Positions 36,195-43,852 of a stretch of DNA of 64,000 nt are shown here, in pieces. The stretch covers positions 942,931-1,006,930 of the forward strand of contig JAKFUK010000001.1 in the NCBI GenBank assembly GCA_021732745.1. Reading direction: 5' to 3'. The notes under the pieces are model-generated. The model was not told the origin of the DNA. It did no database searches and was given only the letters and a program-made list of their open reading frames with translations. The position numbers were made by a program, and so were the translations under genes. Each line of letters opens with the position of its first letter. The first letter of the stretch is position 1. This DNA is from Nevskia sp. GTDB lineage: Bacteria; Pseudomonadota; Gammaproteobacteria; Nevskiales; Nevskiaceae.

Positions 36195-37387
36195 TCGCTG
36201 TCCGCTTCCGCCTCCGGCCACAGACGCGGGAACAGGAAGCGCAGGCTCGACAGCGGCACCGCAAACGCCACCGGTGCCCGTGAACTGGTGCTGGCCAGCA
36301 CGCCGTAGTCGAGCAGGGTCGCAAGTACCCGCCGCGCAGTGCGCGCTTCCAGCCCGGTCATCGCCATGAAACGCGCACGCTCCACCGGCCCGGTGATCGC
36401 CGTGTAATGCAGCGCTTCGAGCGCATCCATGCGGATCGTCGATTTCTCGCTGCCGAAGCTCCAGGGCCGCGCCGCGAGGTAGTTCAGGAGATCGGCGATG
36501 CGCTCGCGCAGGCTGCGCAGTTGCAGCAGGGTGCCGATGAAACGCGCCTGATCGAGACAGACATCGAGGAAGAAGCCGGCGAAAGCCAGCAACTCTTCCT
36601 GCGACAGCGGCCCGCGCCCATCGAGATCGTTGCGGCGCGGCAGGTCGGCATTGTTGAGCAGCGCGTAGTAGCGCTCATGGCTCCGCGCCAGCCCGCGCAT
36701 CGGCGACCACAGGCCTTGGGTGAGCCCGAGGCCGTGCAACACCAGATGCGAATGCAGGCGCGCGCTGCGGCCGTTGCCGTCGATGAACGGATGCACCCAG
36801 TTCAGCCGCTGGTGTGCGCAGGCGACGCCGATCAGCGGCAGTTCCAGGCCCTGCAAACCTGAATAGGCGCGCGACCATTCGGCCAGCAGTCGCGGTACTT
36901 CGTCCGGCGGCGGTGCCAGATGCTGGCCAACCGCGCGGGCATCGTCACGCCAGGCACCGGGCACGATGATCCGGCCGTCGTCGCTGAGCCGTTCGGCTTC
37001 CGGCACGCGGCTGTACAGCGCTGCGTGAATCTCGCGGACGCGATCGGGCGAATAGGCAGCCGCCGGGTCGGCGCTGCCTTCCAGCGCCAGTTCGGCATCC
37101 ATGTGGGCGATCGCCAGCCGCTGCTTCACGGCTTCGCGATGATCGCCGCTCCATTGCTGCGCGAGCGCCAAGTCGATATCGGCCGGCCGCGTGTGCTGAC
37201 CCTCGATCTTGTTCGTGTAATAGGAATTCATCGCCCGCAGGCGCGGCGCAAGGCTGGCCGCCAGCCCCGGCCCGGCCTGTGCGGCCAGCGCATGGCTTTC
37301 GCGGATCAGCGCCGCCGCCCGCTCCAGCAGCGGCCCAAGCACGCGGGCTTCGGGCATCAGCGGGTGGAAGGAGCGGGGGACGGTCAT
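36191..37387 (-). CDS. Fic family protein (class II, N-terminal inhibitory helix)
   Basis: This 398-residue protein has the complete Fic active-site motif HPFIDGNGRSAR at 199-210, and the flap LSDDGRIIVPG. The inhibitory motif TNKIEG at 58-63 puts the glutamate (E62) on an N-terminal helix, which defines class II auto-inhibited Fic enzymes. These AMPylate or otherwise modify target proteins. The C-terminus (about 300-390) contains a winged-helix-like region (ALHYTAITGPVERARFMAMT, then RRVLATLLDYGVL), as in other FicDOC regulators, so it may bind DNA. The tandem repeats just upstream would suit autoregulation. Confidence 0.92.
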   Translation of the reverse strand: MTVPRSFHPLMPEARVLGPLLERAAALIRESHALAAQAGPGLAASLAPRLRAMNSYYTNKIEGQHTRPADIDLALAQQWSGDHREAVKQRLAIAHMDAELALEGSADPAAAYSPDRVREIHAALYSRVPEAERLSDDGRIIVPGAWRDDARAVGQHLAPPPDEVPRLLAEWSRAYSGLQGLELPLIGVACAHQRLNWVHPFIDGNGRSARLHSHLVLHGLGLTQGLWSPMRGLARSHERYYALLNNADLPRRNDLDGRGPLSQEELLAFAGFFLDVCLDQARFIGTLLQLRSLRERIADLLNYLAARPWSFGSEKSTIRMDALEALHYTAITGPVERARFMAMTGLEARTARRVLATLLDYGVLASTSSRAPVAFAVPLSSLRFLFPRLWPEAEADSD

Positions 37388-37406
37388 GGCGTCAGAAATT
37401 CTTCTC

Positions 37407-37511
37407 AGGACAGTTTTAAGGACAGTTTTAAGGACATTTAAACTATCTTTAATTCAATGAATAAAATAAGAAAATTTACTTCAGTATAAATTTCAAAGGA
37501 CAGTTTTAAAC
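37407..37511 (-). promoter_or_regulatory. Iterated AGGACAGTTTTA repeats upstream of the fic gene
   Basis: AGGACAGTTTTA occurs at 37407-37418 and 37419-37430, a shortened copy AGGACATTTA at 37431-37440, and a fourth AGGACAGTTTTA at 37497-37508. The 12-base period of the first three, close to one helical turn, and the position 20 bases before the fic start suggest protein binding in the fic promoter. The intervening 37441-37496 is strongly AT-rich. Confidence 0.55.
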
Positions 37512-37517
37512 TAGCGT

Positions 37518-37550
37518 AAAAAAGCCCGGTCAGCTTACGCTGTCCGGGCT
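37518..37550 (-). terminator. Intrinsic terminator downstream of prpF
   Basis: Read leftward, the stem AGCCCGG-A-CAGC / GCTG-A-CCGGGCT with a four-base loop is followed by TTTTTT (37523-37518). It would stop leftward transcripts from prpF before the fic promoter. Confidence 0.75.
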
Positions 37551-37571
37551 TGGTTGCAAATCTGAGAGACA

Positions 37572-37676
37572 AACCCCGGAGCACAAAGGCACAAAGAACA
37601 GCTAAGGCAAGGACACAAAGGAAAGCGTCTCTTTGTGCCCTTGCTGTTCACCTTTGTGCCTTTGTGCTCCGGGGTG
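37572..37676. repeat. Large inverted repeat (CCCCGGAGCACAAAGG family)
   Basis: ACCCCGGAGCACAAAGGCAC is mirrored by GTGCCTTTGTGCTCCGGGGT, with inner arms AAGGACACAAAGG and CTTTGTGCCCTT. It lies between prpF and its terminator, so the prpF mRNA would end in a large hairpin. A similar design occurs at 50064-50187. Confidence 0.8.
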
Positions 37677-37742
37677 CTTTTCGTCGACCTTCAAGCGCGC
37701 GCTTGAATCAAGCAGCGGCGGCCCATTTCATCGCTGAACCCC

Positions 37743-38936
37743 TCAGAAGCAGTCGCCGGGAACCCGGACAAAGCCTTCCATCAGCACCCGCGCCGAGCGC
37801 GACATGATCGCCTTCTTGACCACCCACTGACCGTTCTCGAGCGTCGCTTCCGCACCCACCCGCAAGCTGCCGGACGGATGGCCGAAGCGCACCGCGGTGC
37901 GCGCGCCGCCACCGGCTGCGAGGTTGACCAGCGTCAACGGAATCGCGGCGGCAGTGCCGATCGCAACCGCGCAGGTGCCCATCATCGCGTGATGCAGCTT
38001 GCCCATCGACAGCGCGCGGACGTTGAGGTCGATCTCGCTCGCCTTGATCGGCTTGCCGCTCGACGACAGGTAATCGGCCGGCGGCGCGACAAACGCCACC
38101 TTCGGCGTGTGCTGGCGCTTGGCCGCTTCGGACACGTCCTTGATCAGACCCATGCGCAGCGCGCCATGGGCGCGGATGGTCTCGAACTTCGCGAGCCATT
38201 CCGGGCTGGTGTTGATCGCTTCGCGCAGCTCGGTGCCGGTGCAGCCGATCTCGGCGGCGTTGATGAACACGGTCGGGATGCCGGCGTTGATCATCGTCGC
38301 CTTCAAGGTGCCGATGCCCGGCACCACGAGGTCGTCGACGAGATTGCCGGTCGGGAACATGGAACCACCGCCGTCGCCATCGCCTTCATCGGCCGGATCG
38401 AGAAATTCGATCTGTACTTCGGCGGCCGGGAAAGTCACGCCGTCCAGCTCGAAATCACCGGTTTCCTGCACCGCGCCGTTGCTGATCGGCACATGGGCGA
38501 CGATGGTTTTCTGAATCTGCACCTGCCAGATGCGCACCGTGCAGATGCCGTCCTTCGGGATACGGTCAGGCGCGACCATGCCGTTGCTGATCGCGAACGA
38601 ACCGACAGCGGCCGTCAGGTTGCCGCAGTTGCCGGACCAGTCGACGAAGGCCTTGTCGATCGACACCTGGCCGAACATGTAATCGACGTCGTGATCGGCC
38701 TTCGAGCTCGGCGCGAGGATCACGGTCTTCGAGGTCGACGAGGTCGCTCCGCCCATGCCGTCGATCTGCGCGCCGTAGGGATCGGGCGAGCCGATCACCC
38801 GCAGCAGCAGCTTGTCGCGCGCCTCACCTGCCACTTGGCAGCGCTCGGGCAGGTCGGCGAGTTTGAAAAACACGCCTTTCGAGGTGCCGCCGCGGACGTA
38901 GGTGGCTGGGATCTTGATTTGGGGAATGTGGGTCAT
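37743..38936 (-). CDS. prpF: 2-methylaconitate cis-trans isomerase PrpF
   Basis: This 397-residue enzyme of the diaminopimelate-epimerase fold reads IKIPATYVRGGTSKGVFFKL at the start, then GATSSTSKTVILAPS, DYMFGQVSIDKAFVDWSGNC and GNLTAAVGSFAI, all PrpF signatures. It isomerises the product of AcnD so that it can enter the rest of the methylcitrate cycle. In most AcnD-type operons prpF follows acnD directly; here it lies 2.1 kb downstream, behind two toxin-antitoxin pairs and a LigT-like gene, and may have its own promoter in 38937-39075. Confidence 0.95.
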   Translation of the reverse strand: MTHIPQIKIPATYVRGGTSKGVFFKLADLPERCQVAGEARDKLLLRVIGSPDPYGAQIDGMGGATSSTSKTVILAPSSKADHDVDYMFGQVSIDKAFVDWSGNCGNLTAAVGSFAISNGMVAPDRIPKDGICTVRIWQVQIQKTIVAHVPISNGAVQETGDFELDGVTFPAAEVQIEFLDPADEGDGDGGGSMFPTGNLVDDLVVPGIGTLKATMINAGIPTVFINAAEIGCTGTELREAINTSPEWLAKFETIRAHGALRMGLIKDVSEAAKRQHTPKVAFVAPPADYLSSSGKPIKASEIDLNVRALSMGKLHHAMMGTCAVAIGTAAAIPLTLVNLAAGGGARTAVRFGHPSGSLRVGAEATLENGQWVVKKAIMSRSARVLMEGFVRVPGDCF

Positions 38937-38996
38937 GGAGTCGGACTTGGATGATTGAGTGACGGCCGGTCGTTGATCGCAGCATGCAGCACGGAT

Positions 38997-39053
38997 GGAA
39001 TCCGGGATTTACGCGGTCGCGCTGAAAACACCGGATTTCATGCGGGCTACGCG
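38997..39053. repeat. Degenerate ATCCGGGATTT / CCGGATTTCATGCGGGCTAC element
   Basis: An imperfect member of the family at 29086 and 39704, it occupies the gap upstream of prpF. The right arm ends CATGCGGGCTAC. It may mark the junction where prpF was separated from acnD. Confidence 0.55.
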
Positions 39054-39075
39054 GGCTGGGAGCTTGTCGGTGCCA

Positions 39076-39372
39076 TCAGTCGGCAATGTTCCGCTGCCAC
39101 CCGCCGGGCTTGCGCCGATGATGAAAGAACGAGACCACAAGCAGCTCGACTTCATCGGCGTGGTAGATGACCGAGTACGGAAACTTGCGCATGACGACAT
39201 GTCGAAACTCAGCCTCGATGCACGGGAAAGCCAGCGGCATGCGCAGCGCGCGCGTCATCGCAGCATCGACTGCGCGGGCGAACTCGAAACCGAGGCCGGG
39301 CGAACGCTGCTCGTACCAACGCTGAGCGTCCAGCAGCTCCGCCTGAGCTTCCGGACGGACCAGCAACCGCAT
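39076..39372 (-). CDS. RelE/ParE-family toxin
   Basis: This 98-residue protein starts MRLLVRPEAQAELLDAQRWY. The ParE/RelE pattern is clear: AxxEllDAxxWYEQRSPGLGFEFARAVDAAM, then FPYSVIYHADEVELLVVSFFHHRRKPGGW. RelE-like members cleave mRNA and ParE-like members inhibit gyrase; sequence alone does not decide. It is coupled to the antitoxin gene by a one-base stop/start overlap. Confidence 0.85.
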   Translation of the reverse strand: MRLLVRPEAQAELLDAQRWYEQRSPGLGFEFARAVDAAMTRALRMPLAFPCIEAEFRHVVMRKFPYSVIYHADEVELLVVSFFHHRRKPGGWQRNIAD

Positions 39373-39596
39373 CAGGGGCGTCCCTTGAACAGGCTTGCAC
39401 GAACCTGATCCCAAGGGATGCTGGATGAGGGATCGGCGTGGTGCGCTGCAAGCCTGCGGTGCAGCTCGGCACGCTGCTCGGGCGAAAGTTCAAGTGACCC
39501 GCCCGTTTCCTCGGCAATGCTGTCCCAGATGTCCTCGACCAGCTCGATGCGTTCCGAGATGGGAAGTGATCTGAAGTTCGCGGCGGACATACTCAT
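39372..39596 (-). CDS. Antitoxin of the addiction-module component family
   Basis: This 74-residue protein starts MSMSAANFRSLPISERIELV. It has EDIWDSIAEETGGSLELSPE, then ELHRRLAAHHADPSSSIPWD, the pattern of the small helical antitoxins paired with RelE/ParE toxins. It is encoded upstream of the toxin, as usual, and the pair looks intact. Confidence 0.85.
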   Translation of the reverse strand: MSMSAANFRSLPISERIELVEDIWDSIAEETGGSLELSPEQRAELHRRLAAHHADPSSSIPWDQVRASLFKGRP

Positions 39597-39703
39597 GGAC
39601 AGAAATATAGCAGCGGACGCTGGTGGTCAGGCCGCCTTCGTTAGAAGTCAAAAAAGCACGGCGAACCGGCACGAAAGCCACTCGCTTGATCAATCAGTAT
39701 GCA

Positions 39704-39726
39704 GCCCCGGATTTCATCCGGGCTAC
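39704..39726. repeat. GCCCCGGATTTCATCCGGGCTAC element
   Basis: This is a single short palindrome of the family at 29086. It provides the TAG stop (39723-39725, minus) of the LigT-like gene. Confidence 0.75.
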
Positions 39727-40304
39727 GTGGGTGGTTCCAGCAGGCCCAGCTGCGGATTCAACTTTGGAGGAGTTGCCGCAAGCGGCCAGCGCCCGACCAC
39801 CTCGTACCGATACGGCTGACCGCCGCCCCGCACCAGCAGCAGTTCATCGACCATCCACTCGATCGGTTCGATGACCACCGACGGCAAAGGCGTCGGGGCC
39901 TTGTAGCTGATCGTCACCTGCGGGCCGTGGCCGCTGTCGTCGAGGATGCCTTCGGCCAGCAGTGCTGCCCGGACCGCGCTCAGCATGACCTCCAGCCCCT
40001 TGGGTTTGCCCAGGGTGCGGAACGCCCAGTGAATGCCTCGGGGCCCGACACCGGTGCCGTTGATGCGATTGAGCGTCATCACGAAGGATGGTGCCGCAAC
40101 CCGGGCACCGGCACGCAGCATGGCGGCCCGAATCTTCGGCTGGTCGTCCTGGCGGTCGGAAAACGACTGATGCCAGTTGCCCGGCTCGAACTGCGCTGCG
40201 CCCAGCCGCTCGTCGAGACCATTGGCGGCAACCGCCGCTTCCATCCGCGCGCGGATCGCAGGCGGCGGCTGCGCCATGAAGATCAGTGGATCGAGCCTGG
40301 CCAC
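39723..40304 (-). CDS. 2'-5' RNA ligase / LigT-like 2H phosphoesterase
   Basis: This 193-residue protein starts MARLDPLIFMAQPPPAIRAR, a common opening for 2'-5' RNA ligase family proteins. The first HxS/T motif is WHQSF near residue 45. Where the second HxT should be, the sequence reads GPQVTISY, with glutamine in place of histidine, so phosphodiesterase activity may be lost or altered. Its physiological job is unknown. It lies between two toxin-antitoxin pairs in the block that separates acnD from prpF. Confidence 0.75.
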   Translation of the reverse strand: MARLDPLIFMAQPPPAIRARMEAAVAANGLDERLGAAQFEPGNWHQSFSDRQDDQPKIRAAMLRAGARVAAPSFVMTLNRINGTGVGPRGIHWAFRTLGKPKGLEVMLSAVRAALLAEGILDDSGHGPQVTISYKAPTPLPSVVIEPIEWMVDELLLVRGGGQPYRYEVVGRWPLAATPPKLNPQLGLLEPPT

Positions 40305-40320
40305 TACGAAGTCTCATTCA

Positions 40321-40336
40321 TTGTGATACGTCACAA
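40321..40336. promoter_or_regulatory. Short dyad TTGTGA-N4-TCACAA upstream of the LigT-like gene
   Basis: A perfect 6+6 inverted repeat with a four-base centre lies 17 bases before the LigT-like start. The half-site resembles CRP/FNR-type sites, but the centre is two bases shorter than CRP's. Regulatory meaning is uncertain. Confidence 0.3.
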
Positions 40337-40398
40337 GCCACTGATTTAACGAAGAAAGATAACGAGATGAAGCACCATCCCGCCGCTGGGCATCAAGA

Positions 40399-40722
40399 TC
40401 ATTCGAGCGCTCCCATCCAGGCCGGGATATCCCGTTCGGCGTGCAGAACACGGCTGACATCCACTTGCTGGTCGCGTTCGATGTAGAAGATCAAGTACGG
40501 GAATCCTCTGATCGGCCAGAAGCGGATTTCTCGAAGCTTCAGTGGCGCTGCATAGCGTGCGCTGCCGCTCGCCGGGTGAGCTCCGATGTGTCGCACCGCG
40601 CTTTCGACGGCGGCGACCCAGCGCCGCGCCAGCGTTGGCCCGCCTTCGTTCCGGTACCAGGCCGTTGCCTGCCTGACTTCCGCCCGGGCTTGCGCCGTCA
40701 GCACGACGCGCTTGACCGTCAC
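40399..40722 (-). CDS. parE: ParE-family toxin
   Basis: This 107-residue protein contains the ParE pattern LTAQARAEVRQATAWYRNEG, RRWVAAVESAVRHIGAHPASG and the late FPYLIFYIERDQQVDVSRVLHAERD. ParE toxins poison DNA gyrase. The start overlaps the ParD stop by four bases, giving the usual antitoxin-toxin order. No truncation is apparent. Confidence 0.88.
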   Translation of the reverse strand: MTVKRVVLTAQARAEVRQATAWYRNEGGPTLARRWVAAVESAVRHIGAHPASGSARYAAPLKLREIRFWPIRGFPYLIFYIERDQQVDVSRVLHAERDIPAWMGALE

Positions 40723-40958
40723 GGTTCGGCTTTGCCTTCAGCGATTTCCCGCAACCCGGCGAAAAAAGCATCGTCGGCCACCTGCGCCGGCCCGGAATTG
40801 AAGCCGTCCAGCAGCATGCCCCGCAGCTTGGCGATGTCCCGCTGATTGCGGATCAGTTCGCGCAAATATTCGCTGGTGGAACCATAAGCATGCTCGGCGA
40901 CCTGGGCATCGACAAACGTCTTCAAGTCATCGGGCAGGGAGATGTTCATCGTGGCCAT
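40719..40958 (-). CDS. parD: ParD-family antitoxin
   Basis: This 79-residue ribbon-helix-helix protein starts MATMNISLPDDLKTFVDAQV, with AEHAYGSTSEYLRELIRNQR as the helix pair, then a C-terminal toxin-binding tail. It would repress its own promoter. An alternative start three codons in (MNISL) is equally good for the fold. AGAGAGG precedes the first ATG. Confidence 0.9.
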   Translation of the reverse strand: MATMNISLPDDLKTFVDAQVAEHAYGSTSEYLRELIRNQRDIAKLRGMLLDGFNSGPAQVADDAFFAGLREIAEGKAEP

Positions 40959-41043
40959 GCGCGCCTCTCTGAATGGCAAAGAATGCCAAGGATTGTCGAT
41001 CTGAAGCGCGGGTCGCGCAAGCACCGAATCAACGACTACCACG

Positions 41044-41068
41044 AAAAAGCCCGCCGCAGCGGGCTTTC
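41044..41068 (-). terminator. Intrinsic terminator after acnD
   Basis: AAAGCCCGC-CGCA-GCGGGCTTT is a nine-pair stem followed on the minus strand by TTTTT. It lies 23 bases after the acnD stop, so the prpB-prpC-acnD transcript probably ends here and does not reach prpF. Confidence 0.8.
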
Positions 41069-41090
41069 TAGTCCTGTGCTGCGCAGGCGA

Positions 41091-43688
41091 TCAAGCCGCC
41101 TTGGTCTGCGCGAGGAAATCCATCGCAAAGCGCTGCAACACGCCGCCCGCTTCGTAGACCAGCACTTCCTCGTCCGAATCCAGACGGCAGGTCATCGGCA
41201 CTTCGAGCTTTTCGCCGCTCTTGCGGGTGATCACCAGGCTCAAGGTGGTGCGCGGTGCCAGCTTGCCCTCGACGTCGTAGGTTTCCGTGCCGTCCAGCCC
41301 CAGGGTCAGGCGGGTGGTGCCGGGTTTGAACTCCAGCGGCAGCACGCCCATGCCAATGAGATTAGTACGGTGAATGCGCTCGAAACCTTCGGCGGCGATC
41401 ACTTCCACACCCGCCAGACGCACGCCCTTCGCCGCCCAGTCACGCGAGCTGCCCTGACCGTAGTCGGCACCGGCGACGATGATCAACGGCTGCTTGCGTT
41501 CCATGTAGGTTTCGATCGCTTCCCACATGCGCACGACCTTGCCTTCCGGCTCGATGCGCGCCAGCGATCCCTTCCTGACCTTGCCGTCGACGATCGCCAT
41601 CTCGTTGACCAGCTGCGGATTGGCAAAGGTCGCGCGCTGCGCGGTGAGATGGTCACCGCGATGGGTCGCGTAACTGTTGAAGTCCTCTTCCGGCACGCCC
41701 ATCTTGTGCAGGTACTCGCCTGCGGCGCTGTCCATCATGATCGCGTTCGACGGGCTCAAGTGGTCGGTCGTGATGTTGTCCGGCAGCACCGCCAGCGGGC
41801 GCAGACCTTTCAGCGTCCGGGCACCGGCCAAGGCACCTTCCCAATACGGCGGACGGCGGATGTAGGTGCTCATCTCGCGCCAGGCGTACAGCGGGCTGAT
41901 CGACTTGCCGTCATCGGCTTCCTTTTTGAACATCGGCTCGTAGACAGCGCGGAACTGCGTCGGATTGACGGACTTGGCCACCACCGCATTGATCTCGGCA
42001 TCGGTCGGCCAGATGTCCTTCAGCCGAACCGGCTGACCATCCTTGTCGAGACCGAGCACGTCCTTCTCGATGTCGAAGCGCACGGTGCCGGCGATCGCAT
42101 AGGCGACGACCAGCGGCGGGCTCGCGAGGAACGCCTGCTTGGCATACGGATGAATGCGGCCGTCGAAGTTGCGGTTGCCAGACAGCACGGCCGTCGCGTA
42201 CAGATCGCGGTCGATGATTTCCTGCTGGATCACAGGGTCCAGCGCGCCACTCATGCCGTTGCAGGTGGTGCAGGCGAAGGCGACGATGCCGAAGCCCAGC
42301 GCTTCAAGCTCGCTCAGCAGCTCGGCGTCCTTCAGATAGCTTTCGACCACCTTCGAGCCGGGCGCCAGCGAAGACTTCACCCAGGGCTTGCGGGTGAGGC
42401 CACGGGCGTTGGCGTTGCGCGCCAGCAGGCCGGCGGCGATGACGTTGCGCGGGTTCGAGGTGTTGGTGCAGGACGTGATCGCAGCGATGATCACCGCACC
42501 GTCCGGCATCTTGCCGTCCGCCGGCAGTTCCCACGGAGCTGCGATACCGCGCTCGGCGAGTGCCGAGGTCGGCAGGCGCTTGTGCGGGTTCGACGGGCCG
42601 GCCATATTGCGGACCACGGTGGACAGATCGAACTTCAGGACGCGCTCGTAGACGGCGGTCTTGAGGTCATCGGCCCACAGGCCGGTGTGCTTCGCATACA
42701 GCTCGACCAGCTTGACCTGCTCGTCTTCCCGGCCGGTGAGCTTGAGGTAGTCGATGGTGTTCTTGTCGATGAAGAACATCGCCGCGGTGGCACCGTATTC
42801 AGGGGCCATGTTGGAGATGGTGGCGCGATCACCGAGCGTGAGTGCCGAAGCACCTTCGCCGTAGAACTCCAGATAGGCACCGACGACCTTTTGCTGACGC
42901 AGAAATTCAGTCAGCGCCAGCACCATGTCGGTGGCGGTGATGCCTTCGTTGAGACGACCCGACAACTCCACTCCGAAAATGTCCGGCAGGCGCATCCACG
43001 AGGCGCGACCGAGCATCACGTTCTCGGCTTCAAGACCACCGACGCCGATGGCGATGACGCCGAGGGCATCGACGTGCGGGGTGTGGCTGTCGGTGCCGAC
43101 GCAGGTGTCCGGGAACGCGACGCCGTCAAGCGTGTAGACCACCGGGCTCATTCTTTCGAGGTTGATCTGATGCATGATCCCGTTGCCTGGCGGGATCACT
43201 TCCATGTTCTTGAAGGCCTTCTTGGTCCAGTCGATGAAGTGGAATCGGTCATCGTTGCGGCGATCTTCCACCGCACGATTCTTGGCGAAGGCGTCCTTGT
43301 CGAAACCACCGTATTCCACCGCCAGCGAGTGGTCGACGATCAACTGCACCGGCACCACCGGATTCACCTTCGCCGGGTCGCCGCCCATGTCGGCAATCGC
43401 GTCTCGCAGGCCGGCGAGATCGACCAGTGCCGTCTGACCGAGGATGTCGTGGCAGACCACGCGCACCGGGAACCACGGGAAGTCCAGATCGCGCTTGCGC
43501 TCGATCAGCTGGCCCAGATAGGCCGCGACCCTCTCAGGCTCGCCCTTGCGCACCAGGTTCTCGGCATGGACGCGTGCGGTGTACGGCAGCGTTGCGTACG
43601 CGCCGGGCTTGATGGCATCGACGGCCGCGCGGGCGTCGAAGTAGTCGAGAGACGTGCCGGGTAGGTTCTTGCGGTAGGCGGTGTTCAT
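41091..43688 (-). CDS. acnD: Fe/S-dependent 2-methylisocitrate dehydratase AcnD
   Basis: This 865-residue aconitase-family enzyme starts MNTAYRKNLPGTSLDYFDARAAV (first 20 shown in part), characteristic of AcnD. Iron-sulfur ligands are in AAITSCTNTSNP (near residue 405) and FACTTCNGMSG (near 470). GADYGQGSSRDWAAKG lies in the swivelling C-terminal domain. It dehydrates 2-methylcitrate, and together with PrpF replaces the cofactor-free dehydratase PrpD, which is absent here. It is third in the prpB-prpC-acnD operon, with a palindromic element between it and prpC. Confidence 0.95.
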   Translation of the reverse strand: MNTAYRKNLPGTSLDYFDARAAVDAIKPGAYATLPYTARVHAENLVRKGEPERVAAYLGQLIERKRDLDFPWFPVRVVCHDILGQTALVDLAGLRDAIADMGGDPAKVNPVVPVQLIVDHSLAVEYGGFDKDAFAKNRAVEDRRNDDRFHFIDWTKKAFKNMEVIPPGNGIMHQINLERMSPVVYTLDGVAFPDTCVGTDSHTPHVDALGVIAIGVGGLEAENVMLGRASWMRLPDIFGVELSGRLNEGITATDMVLALTEFLRQQKVVGAYLEFYGEGASALTLGDRATISNMAPEYGATAAMFFIDKNTIDYLKLTGREDEQVKLVELYAKHTGLWADDLKTAVYERVLKFDLSTVVRNMAGPSNPHKRLPTSALAERGIAAPWELPADGKMPDGAVIIAAITSCTNTSNPRNVIAAGLLARNANARGLTRKPWVKSSLAPGSKVVESYLKDAELLSELEALGFGIVAFACTTCNGMSGALDPVIQQEIIDRDLYATAVLSGNRNFDGRIHPYAKQAFLASPPLVVAYAIAGTVRFDIEKDVLGLDKDGQPVRLKDIWPTDAEINAVVAKSVNPTQFRAVYEPMFKKEADDGKSISPLYAWREMSTYIRRPPYWEGALAGARTLKGLRPLAVLPDNITTDHLSPSNAIMMDSAAGEYLHKMGVPEEDFNSYATHRGDHLTAQRATFANPQLVNEMAIVDGKVRKGSLARIEPEGKVVRMWEAIETYMERKQPLIIVAGADYGQGSSRDWAAKGVRLAGVEVIAAEGFERIHRTNLIGMGVLPLEFKPGTTRLTLGLDGTETYDVEGKLAPRTTLSLVITRKSGEKLEVPMTCRLDSDEEVLVYEAGGVLQRFAMDFLAQTKAA

Positions 43689-43729
43689 GGCGTTTTGATA
43701 TCCGGTGCAGCCGAAATCGGGGAGCTAAG

Positions 43730-43841
43730 CCCTCTCCCCGCGGGAGAGGGTTGGGTGAAGGTCTTTCCGGCTGTACGGATGCACAACTGGAGAGACCCTC
43801 ACCCTGGACGTATACGTCCAGCCTCTCCCGGGGGGAGAGGG
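43730..43841. repeat. CCCTCTCCC/GGGAGAGGG palindromic element between prpC and acnD
   Basis: The left arm is CCCTCTCCCCGCGGGAGAGG. The right arm, around GGACGTATACGTCC, is CCTCTCCCGGGGGGAGAGG. It is the same family as at 15531, 54759, 57373 and 62765. It lies within the operon mRNA. Confidence 0.85.
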
Positions 43842-43852
43842 AGAACAGCGGC

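Noticed and set aside
40321-40336. TTGTGA-N4-TCACAA as a CRP site
   Set aside because: The centre is four bases, CRP needs six. It is kept only as a low-confidence dyad.
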